Shown here: piece after piece, positions 42,731 to 48,502 of the stretch | Layout: the number at the start of each line of letters is the position of its first letter | Numbering within the stretch: position 1 is the stretch's first letter | From: Candidatus Lactobacillus pullistercoris | Lineage (GTDB): Bacteria; Bacillota; Bacilli; Lactobacillales; Lactobacillaceae | Length of the DNA stretch: 48,502 nt | Assembly: GCA_018883635.1 (NCBI GenBank) | Contig: JAHLFT010000031.1 | Location: forward strand, 1-48,502 | Reading direction: 5' to 3' | Notes under the pieces: generated by a model | The model's database searches: none | What the model was told of the DNA's origin: nothing | What the model saw: only the letters and a program-made list of their open reading frames with translations | Position numbers and translations under genes: made by a program

Positions 42731-42768
42731 TAGGTTTAGTTTCAATTGTTGGGACTAAGCCTTTTTTA
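42731..42768 (+). terminator. Terminator after coaA
   Basis: AGGTTTAGT/ACTAAGCCT stem with one G-U pair, then six T. Confidence 0.75.
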
Positions 42769-42789
42769 TATTTAGCTATATAATCAAAA

Positions 42790-43550
42790 GGTAAATTTCA
42801 GGGTATATCTTTAGCTATTCCAGGAAAAATTGATGTTGAAAATAAAGTTGTTCACTTTGGCGGATCATTACCATTTCTTGATGGTGCTAATATGCAAAAG
42901 TTGCTGGGTGATAAATATCATGTTCCAGTTGGTGTAGAAAATGATGGCAAAGCTGCAGCTTTAGCAGAAATGTGGCTGGGTGCCTTGAAAGATGTAACTT
43001 CTGGCGAAATGTTAACTCTAGGTTCTGAAGTTGGTGGCGGAATAGTAGTTAATGATCAATTAATTCATGGCGCTCATTTTAAGGCTGGGAAACTTAGCTT
43101 TATGCGTTATGATTCTCAATGCAAAGATTGGAGCGGTTTACTGGACAAATTGGCTCAGCAGTTAATATGATTAAACGCGTTAATGAAGCGATTGGAAATG
43201 AAGATCTTAAAGATGGTTTAGCTGCATTTAACGCAATTAATTCAGGAGACCCAAAAGCAGTTAAAATTTTTACTGATTATTGTCATGATATTGCTAATAT
43301 TATTCTTTCAGTACAAGCTGTTGTAAATGGCGATCGCGTGGTTATTGCTGGTGGAATTAGTGAACAACCAGTTGTAATCAATACAATTAGTAAGGAATAT
43401 GATAAGCTGGCTGATCAATTTTATCGTGTTGGTCATGAATTAACTAAGCCAGAAATTGTTCCTGCTAAATTTAAAAATGATGCTAATATTTATGGTGCGC
43501 TCTATGCTTTACTTCTTGAAGTTAATGGCGAAATCAATGATGCAAAGTAG
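42790..43550 (+). pseudogene. Second ROK-family copy, 5'-truncated and frameshifted
   Basis: Matches the intact ROK gene at 24.85 kb from about its residue 57 (FQGISLAIPGKIDVE) onward; the first ~56 codons are gone and the frame closes at 42783. A second lesion is visible at about 43137: GGTTTACTGG here versus GGTTTTACTGG in the intact copy, a one-T loss that splits the gene into the tracked ORFs 42892 and 43119. Divergence of the two copies at many silent sites shows an old duplication with separate decay. Confidence 0.9.
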
Positions 43551-43556
43551 GCAGAG

Positions 43557-44663
43557 ATGAGTAATTATTTAATAGTAGGATCTGGTCTTTATGGCGCTGT
43601 ATTTGCACGCGAAACAGCTAAAGCCGGAAATAAAGTAACAGTCATTGAAAAACGCGATCATCTTGCTGGTAATATCTACACTAAAGAAGTAGATGGAATT
43701 CAAATTCATGAGTATGGTGCTCATATTTTCCATACTTCTAACAAAAAGGTGTGGGATTATGTAGGGCAGTTTGCGGATTTTAATCGCTATACTAATAGTC
43801 CAGTAGCTAATTACAAGGGACAAATGTATAACTTGCCTTTTAATATGAATACCTTCAATCAAATCTGGGGCGTTAGAACTCCGCAGGAAGCTCTAGCTAA
43901 AATCAATGAACAACGCCAAGAAATGGCTGGTAAAGAACCGAAGAATTTAGAAGAACAAGCTATTTCTTTAATTGGTCGCGATATTTATGAAAAATTAATC
44001 AAAGGCTATACCGAAAAGCAATGGGGCAGGCCATGTACTGAGCTTCCAGCATTTATCATTAAACGTCTGCCGTTTCGTTTAATTTATGACAACAACTATT
44101 TCAATGATGATTACCAAGACATTCCAATTGGTAGTTATACTAAGATGATCGAAAAGATGCTGGATCAGCCAAACATTACTGTAAAATTAAATACTGATTT
44201 CTTTGATAAGAAAAAAGAGTATTTAAATAAGTTTGATAGAGTTATCTACACGGGAATGATCGATCAATTCTTTGATTATCAATTAGGTGAACTAGAATAT
44301 CGTTCGCTTCGGTTTGAAACTGAAGAAAAGAACGTTGGCAATTATCAAGGTAATGCCGTAATTAACTATACAGATAGAGCAACACCATATACGCGGGTGA
44401 TTGAGCATAAGCATTTTGAATTTGACAAAGGTGATCAAAATAAAACGATCATCACACAAGAATACCCGGTAGAATGGCGGCGCGGAGACGAGCATTATTA
44501 TCCAGTAAATAATAAGCGCAATAATCAGCTCTATGCTAAGTATGCGGAATTAGCTAAGCAACAAGACAAAGTTATCTTTGGCGGCCGTCTTGGTCAATAT
44601 AAGTATTATAACATGGACCAAGTTATTGAATCAGCACTAGAGTGCGTTGAAAAATTTATTTAG
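43557..44663 (+). CDS. glf: UDP-galactopyranose mutase (second copy)
   Basis: 368 residues, full length and intact, very similar to the first copy throughout (same FAD opening, HEYGAHIFHTSNKKVWDYV, TEKQWGRPCTELPAFIIKRLP and GGRLGQYKYYNMDQ blocks). It differs at the N-terminus (NYLIVGSGLYGAVFARE) and has a slightly longer C-terminus. The ribosome site GCAGAG is weak and no promoter is visible between the coaA terminator and the broken ROK copy, so expression is uncertain. It forms UDP-galactofuranose from UDP-galactopyranose. Confidence 0.93.
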   Translation: MSNYLIVGSGLYGAVFARETAKAGNKVTVIEKRDHLAGNIYTKEVDGIQIHEYGAHIFHTSNKKVWDYVGQFADFNRYTNSPVANYKGQMYNLPFNMNTFNQIWGVRTPQEALAKINEQRQEMAGKEPKNLEEQAISLIGRDIYEKLIKGYTEKQWGRPCTELPAFIIKRLPFRLIYDNNYFNDDYQDIPIGSYTKMIEKMLDQPNITVKLNTDFFDKKKEYLNKFDRVIYTGMIDQFFDYQLGELEYRSLRFETEEKNVGNYQGNAVINYTDRATPYTRVIEHKHFEFDKGDQNKTIITQEYPVEWRRGDEHYYPVNNKRNNQLYAKYAELAKQQDKVIFGGRLGQYKYYNMDQVIESALECVEKFI

Positions 44664-45471
44664 GTAATTTAAATTCAACCAATTTGTTATAGCGCATCAT
44701 ATTTTCACGGTAATAAAAAAGACTTTTGCTATCAACTCGTAGGATTTTTTCTAGTTTATCGTCAGTCAGGTTTTTTCTATTCAAAATTGAATAGACGAAA
44801 CTAAGACGAAGATTTTGTAAGGTAATATCCATGCCAATTAATTTTCGATCTGGAAAACAGCGCTGAGCCAGATGAAAATCTGAAGGATAGTATCCACCGA
44901 ATTTTTTACCTAAAATATAGGGATTATCGTCTTTTTCAAAATTAAGATGAGTTTTGATGTAATCTTTTACGTCCGTATTCAAAATTTTGTTAATGATATC
45001 AAAATAGCGAAGCTTTAAAACTTCATTTGGATTAAACCCCTGTGAAATGCCTACCATCATCATAATAGTTTCTGGATGAATGTTGGGAATTTTGATTATT
45101 TCAGGAAACTTTTCCATCCAATCAATGACATAGACTTTCTGTCGATTGAACTTTCTACCATTTATTTCTAGCATTGGATAAAATTCAATTAGATGGTGAC
45201 TATATAGAAAGCTAAAGTATAAACGAATGTGACTAATATATTTATTGATTGTACTTTCTTTTAAATGTAGCTTTTCTTCTAAACTATTTAAAAAATTCTG
45301 AATATCTGATGCTTGAATTTCGCTCAAGCTTGGCTCTTCATTTGTGCTATTTTTAAAGAAATTCCAAAAAGTTATAATTGAGCGATTAACAATTAATAAA
45401 GTACTATCAGCGTAGTGCTTTATTTTTTTACAATAATTTTGAAATTCTTTTTCATATGGATAATTGGTCAT
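44656..45471 (-). CDS. Tyrosine-recombinase-like protein with degenerate active site
   Basis: 271 residues from the ATG with GGAG six bases upstream (second of two tandem ATG codons). The N-terminal half is the SAM-like core-binding domain (FLNSLEEKLHLKESTINKYISHIRLYFSFL). In the catalytic half the first-box arginine seems lost (SQGFNPNEVLKLRYFDI against the usual GLRxSExLxLRWxDI), the second box keeps an arginine (LQNLRLSFVYSI) but not the HxLRH histidines, and a tyrosine pair occurs near the end (SLFYYREN). It is probably not an active integrase; a DNA-binding or architectural role is possible. Convergent with glf, overlapping by eight bases. Confidence 0.7.
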   Translation of the reverse strand: MTNYPYEKEFQNYCKKIKHYADSTLLIVNRSIITFWNFFKNSTNEEPSLSEIQASDIQNFLNSLEEKLHLKESTINKYISHIRLYFSFLYSHHLIEFYPMLEINGRKFNRQKVYVIDWMEKFPEIIKIPNIHPETIMMMVGISQGFNPNEVLKLRYFDIINKILNTDVKDYIKTHLNFEKDDNPYILGKKFGGYYPSDFHLAQRCFPDRKLIGMDITLQNLRLSFVYSILNRKNLTDDKLEKILRVDSKSLFYYRENMMRYNKLVEFKLPK

Positions 45472-45590
45472 CATTATCTCCATTTGATATTAAACTTTTG
45501 TTACTAAAACAATTATAGGTCGAAAAAGAAAATAAATAAAACAGATCGAGCTCTGTCTATGGATCAAAGAAAGGCGATACTTAATTAAAA

Positions 45591-45627
45591 TAAAAACCGC
45601 CTCAGAAAACAGTTTCTAAGACGATTT
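45591..45627 (-). terminator. Terminator of the second HU gene
   Basis: Minus strand AATCGTCTTAGAAA/TTTCTGAGGCGGTT hairpin followed by T-rich DNA. Confidence 0.75.
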
Positions 45628-45646
45628 TTGTGTGCTAACTTTAAAA

Positions 45647-45931
45647 TTATTTATTAACTGATTCCTTCAAAGCCTTACCTGGCTTGAATGCTGGAACTTG
45701 AGTTGCAGGAATAGTAATTTCCTTACCAGTTTGTGGGTTACGTCCCTTACGTGCAGCACGGTGACGAACTTCAAAAGTACCAAAGCCAATAAGTTGAACC
45801 TTGTTACCATTTACTAATTCTTCTTGAATAGTTGACATAACTGATGCAAGAACAGCTTCTGCATCCTTCTTCTTCATGTTAGTCTTTTCAGCAATTTCTT
45901 TTACTAATTCAGCCTTGTTTACTGATGCCAT
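45647..45931 (-). CDS. hup: HU-family DNA-binding protein (second copy)
   Basis: 94 residues with strongly optimised codons, probably the main HU of the cell. Start [27 protein letters not shown], beta-arm [21 protein letters not shown], tip [17 protein letters not shown] lies about eleven bases before ATG. Bends and packages DNA. Together with the copy at 16.9 kb it could form homo- or heterodimers; the arm regions are nearly the same while the dimer helices differ. Confidence 0.95.
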   Translation of the reverse strand: MASVNKAELVKEIAEKTNMKKKDAEAVLASVMSTIQEELVNGNKVQLIGFGTFEVRHRAARKGRNPQTGKEITIPATQVPAFKPGKALKESVNK

Positions 45932-46136
45932 AGTTTGATAACCTCTTTCTTAATCTTTTGGTTGGGAAAAGCTAAGAAGCGCTTCATCCCTTTACGTTCA
46001 CTTATTTTACCATTAACCTCTTAAGTTTGGAACTGTCAGAGCCCGATTTAATGCATTTTTCTAAGTTTTTTGGTTAAAAATTAAAATTTAGTAACTGATT
46101 TATCAAAAATATAGCTAATTTCAAGCTTGTCATACC

Positions 46137-46163
46137 TTAAAGCGATTACATATTTGCTATAAT
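46137..46163 (+). promoter_or_regulatory. cre-overlapped promoter of the oxidoreductase gene
   Basis: Extended -10 TGCTATAAT (TATAAT 46158-46163). TTAAAGCGATTACA (46137-46150) fits cre at 13 of 14 and covers the -35 region, so glucose repression through CcpA is expected. Confidence 0.6.
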
Positions 46164-46214
46164 TTAAATTACTTATTAATGTTTAAAAATAAAAATGAAA
46201 GTGAAAGGTAGAAT

Positions 46215-47189
46215 ATGAAATTATTGATAGCAGGCTCAGGAAAAATCGTGCAAGATTGGTTAACAATCACAAAAGATCTGAAAGAGACACAATTATGCGG
46301 AATTACTGCAACTACTCGAAGTCTAGCTAAGATGCAAAAATTTGCTAGCGAATATGGTATTGAAGAAGTTTATACCGATTATGATACTGCTTTGAAAGAG
46401 ACTTCTGCTGATACTGTTTATGTTGCAGTAATTAATTCTTTACATTTCGAATTTGCTAAAAAGGCACTTCTCGCGGGTAAAAACGTCATTTGTGAGAAGC
46501 CCTTTACAGTTACTTTAGAAGAATTCCTAGAATTAAAGAAAATAGCTTTAGATAAAAAGTTAGTTCTAGTTGAAGCGATAACCAATCAATATTTGCCTAA
46601 TTTTTACCTTTTGAAAAAGAAAATAAAAACTCTTGGTAAAATCAGAATAGTTTCAATGAATTATTCCCAGTATTCTAGTCGCTATGATGCATTTAAAAAG
46701 GGTGAAATTTTACCAGCTTTTGATCCTAAAAAAGCTGGTGGTGCTCTAATGGATTTGAATATCTATAATATTCATCTTTTAGTTGGCTTATTTGGAAAGC
46801 CTAAAAATGCTAAGTATTATGCAAATATGCAGCGCGGAATCGATACTTCAGGAATTTTGTTTCTAGATTATGGTGATTTTAAAGCTGTTTTGATTGCTGC
46901 TAAGGATGCCGGGGCACCAATTACTTCGACAATTGAGGGTGAAGAGAAAAGCATTGTTATTAATGGGCCAACTGGTGAAATTAAATCATTTGATCTTTTT
47001 CATAATAGTGATCATCTTGAACATGTTGAAAAAGAAGATTATCCGCACCGGATGTATGATGAGTTTGTAAAATTTGAAAAAATTATTGCTAAGCATGATA
47101 TGAAAGAAGTTGAACAAATTTTAGATCACAGTGAGGATGTCATGAGGGTTTTAGATTTGGCTAAAAAGAGTACTAAAGCAGAAGATTAA
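46215..47189 (+). CDS. Gfo/Idh/MocA-family oxidoreductase
   Basis: 324 residues. N-terminal Rossmann fold (KLLIAGSGKIVQDWL) and the family motif VICEKPFTV with the conserved EKP; GGALMDLNIYNIHLLVGLFG corresponds to the substrate-side helix of the C-terminal domain. These enzymes use NAD(P)+ on sugars, inositols or dihydrodiols. The substrate is unknown; the cre-covered promoter suggests a carbon-source role. Single gene with AAAGGTAG ribosome site. Confidence 0.88.
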   Translation: MKLLIAGSGKIVQDWLTITKDLKETQLCGITATTRSLAKMQKFASEYGIEEVYTDYDTALKETSADTVYVAVINSLHFEFAKKALLAGKNVICEKPFTVTLEEFLELKKIALDKKLVLVEAITNQYLPNFYLLKKKIKTLGKIRIVSMNYSQYSSRYDAFKKGEILPAFDPKKAGGALMDLNIYNIHLLVGLFGKPKNAKYYANMQRGIDTSGILFLDYGDFKAVLIAAKDAGAPITSTIEGEEKSIVINGPTGEIKSFDLFHNSDHLEHVEKEDYPHRMYDEFVKFEKIIAKHDMKEVEQILDHSEDVMRVLDLAKKSTKAED

Positions 47190-47267
47190 TTACTATATTA
47201 CTTTTATTACAGATTATTACAATAATCGCAGCAAAAATAATATTGGAGTAACCATTCTCATATATTC

Positions 47268-47320
47268 TTGAAATACTTTCCTTGTAGTATATAGACTGTC
47301 GAAATTGATAGACAGAAATA
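47268..47320 (+). promoter_or_regulatory. Promoter and leader hairpin of apf
   Basis: TTGAAA, 16 bases, TATAGA (47268-47295), then CTGTC..GACAG (about 47296-47315) as a small 5' hairpin, possibly stabilising the message. Confidence 0.5.
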
Positions 47321-47350
47321 CAGATAAAAAATTCTTAAGGAGAGATTTCT

Positions 47351-48067
47351 TTGAAATTAAATTCATTCTTAACTAAATCATTTGCTTTAGCAGCTCTTTC
47401 ACTTGCTGGAATTGTTGCTGTCGATACTATCAATAATAATGATGCACAAGCAGCTGTTGTTCAAAACGATGCAAGTGTATATCGAGTATATAAGGCAACT
47501 ACTGTTTACAATAATTACGAAAATGGAGTTGCAACTGGACAAGTTTTAGATGCAAACACTGATTGGAAAGTTATTAAGACTGCTTATGATACACAGGGCA
47601 ACAAGTGGTATGATCTTGGTAAAAACCAATGGGTAAAGGTTGAAAATGTTGTAACAACTCAAACTCAATCACAAGTACAAACGCAGACACAATCTAATTC
47701 ACAAAATACAAATTATAATGCTAACAACAATAATAGTTCTGTAAATTCATACAGTAACTACAATAGTTACAATACTAGCAATTATGCTCCTGCTAAATCA
47801 TATAGTTACAAGCCAGCTAAGTCTTACACTTCAACTGCAACTGGCTCTGAAGCCAGTGCTAAAGCATGGATTGCAGGGCGTGAATCTGGTGGCTCATACA
47901 GTGCAAGAAATGGCCAATACATTGGAAAATACCAACTTTCATCATCATATTTAGGTGGCGATTATTCTGCAGCTAACCAAGAAAGAGTAGCAGATAGATA
48001 CGTTAAGAGCCGTTATGGTTCATGGAATGCTGCTAAGAGTTTCTGGCAAGCAAATGGTTGGTACTAA
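47351..48067 (+). CDS. apf: Aggregation-promoting factor-like surface protein
   Basis: 238 residues. Signal peptide NSFLTKSFALAALSLAGIVAV..AQAA, an SH3/surface-layer-like block (YRVYKATTVYNNY..NKWYDLGKNQWVKV), a Q/N/S/Y-rich linker of ~60 residues, and the conserved C-terminus ESGGSYSARNGQYIGKYQL..YGSWNAAKSFWQANGWY of lactobacillar Apf, which resembles a lysozyme/transglycosylase fold with a possible catalytic Glu in ESGG. Abundant exported protein affecting cell shape and aggregation. TTG start behind AAGGAG. Ends at a good terminator. Confidence 0.92.
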   Translation: MKLNSFLTKSFALAALSLAGIVAVDTINNNDAQAAVVQNDASVYRVYKATTVYNNYENGVATGQVLDANTDWKVIKTAYDTQGNKWYDLGKNQWVKVENVVTTQTQSQVQTQTQSNSQNTNYNANNNNSSVNSYSNYNSYNTSNYAPAKSYSYKPAKSYTSTATGSEASAKAWIAGRESGGSYSARNGQYIGKYQLSSSYLGGDYSAANQERVADRYVKSRYGSWNAAKSFWQANGWY

Positions 48068-48088
48068 AAATAATTAGTAATAATTTTG

Positions 48089-48122
48089 AAAAAAGCTCGC
48101 AATTAAGTTTGCGGGCTTTTTG
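48089..48122 (+). terminator. Terminator of apf
   Basis: AAAAAGCTCGCAA/TTGCGGGCTTTTT stem and T-run. Confidence 0.85.
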
Positions 48123-48202
48123 TAGATTACTAAATTCACCGATTGTAAAATTAAATTGAACACTTGATAGAAAATAAAAAGTCCATTTGGACCTGTTTGA
48201 TA

Positions 48203-48502
48203 GAATGTTAATAAGCGTGATGTGTTTGAGCATTGGGAATGTGATCTTGTTTTAGGCCATAAGACCAAGGACGACGAAGTGCTGCTAACTTTGTCTGAAC
48301 GCATGAGCCGTGAGTTCCTAATTATTAAAATCCAGATAAAACAGCTGCCAGTGTAATGAATGCCTTTAAAAATCTGCGCAAGCAATACAGCGAGCATTGG
48401 AACGATATCTTTAAAACTATTACGACTGATAATGGTTCTGAATTTGCGGATCTATCTCAGCTGGAAGATATTTCCAAATCACTAGTTTATTATGCTCATC
48501 CA
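48203..48502 (+). pseudogene. IS30-family transposase fragment, truncated and frameshifted
   Basis: The frame opens abruptly at NVNKRDVFEHWECDLVLGHK, the first-Asp block of the IS30 DDE domain, and continues TLSERMSREFLIIKI; near 48330 a one-base loss shifts the frame, which then reads TAASVMNAFKNLRKQY and TTDNGSEFADLSQLE (second Asp region with DNGSEF) to the window edge. The N-terminal DNA-binding half is missing, no terminal repeat is seen on the left, and the right end lies outside. Dead remnant. The minus-strand tracked ORFs here are shadows. Confidence 0.85.

Noticed and set aside
46215-47189. Myo-inositol or dihydrodiol dehydrogenase call
   Set aside because: Only family-level motifs are visible; the substrate-binding residues do not allow a specific name.
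1-48502. tRNA, rRNA or CRISPR arrays
   Set aside because: I saw no tRNA-like cloverleaf ends, no rRNA sequence and no regularly spaced direct repeats by eye.

Overview
The window looks like chromosome of a low-GC Lactobacillus of the acidophilus/gasseri/johnsonii group. The evidence is AT-rich DNA with strong AGGAGG-type ribosome sites, an aggregation-promoting-factor surface protein, HU proteins of lactobacillar type, CcpA (cre) boxes, PyrR attenuation, an ECF pantothenate transporter and an IS30 remnant. This is inferred from the genes only; I ran no searches.

Layout. 0-9 kb is housekeeping: the end of a Lys-rich protein, a secreted serine hydrolase, then pyrF-pyrE facing an MFS transporter-pyrDB pair across a control region with PyrR elements on both sides, then an SNF2-family helicase. 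9.3-12.3 kb is an accessory patch: two genes cut off head to head, a DinJ/YafQ toxin-antitoxin (TA) pair, unknown small genes, and an AbrB-like antitoxin paired with a RelE/ParE-like toxin. 12.5-16.4 kb is a partial menaquinone block (hotdog thioesterase, menB, menE, anion-type MFS carrier). 16.6-22.3 kb holds HU, a second DinJ/YafQ pair, a frameshifted CAP-domain protein, a broken sensor kinase, a GtrA-GT2 pair and HicAB. 22.4-28.6 kb holds candidate structured RNA, a broken MATE transporter abutting a 5'-truncated GH3 enzyme, a ROK-glf pair, an SPFH protein and a matrixin-like protease.

28.6-42.7 kb is the most interesting part. A LysR regulator and a FabK/nitronate-monooxygenase-like flavoprotein face a long run of genes: acyl-CoA dehydrogenase, class III CoA-transferase, second acyl-CoA dehydrogenase, EtfB, EtfA, acyl-CoA ligase, acyl-CoA thioesterase, two MFS carriers, PanT and CoaA. 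It has the parts needed to import a carboxylate, activate it to CoA, reduce or oxidise it with an electron-transferring flavoprotein, recycle the CoA by transfer and supply pantothenate for CoA. It resembles the carnitine (cai) logic but has no CaiT-type carrier and no crotonase. I propose an undescribed ETF-linked enoate-CoA reduction system; the substrate is unknown.

42.7-48.5 kb holds a second, broken ROK copy with a second glf, a degenerate tyrosine-recombinase-like protein, a second HU, a Gfo/Idh/MocA oxidoreductase, apf, and a frameshifted IS30 transposase fragment running off the end.

The window therefore mixes conserved metabolism with a decaying accessory zone. That zone contains four TA modules, several pseudogenes and at least two sharp junctions where both flanking genes have lost their 5' ends.
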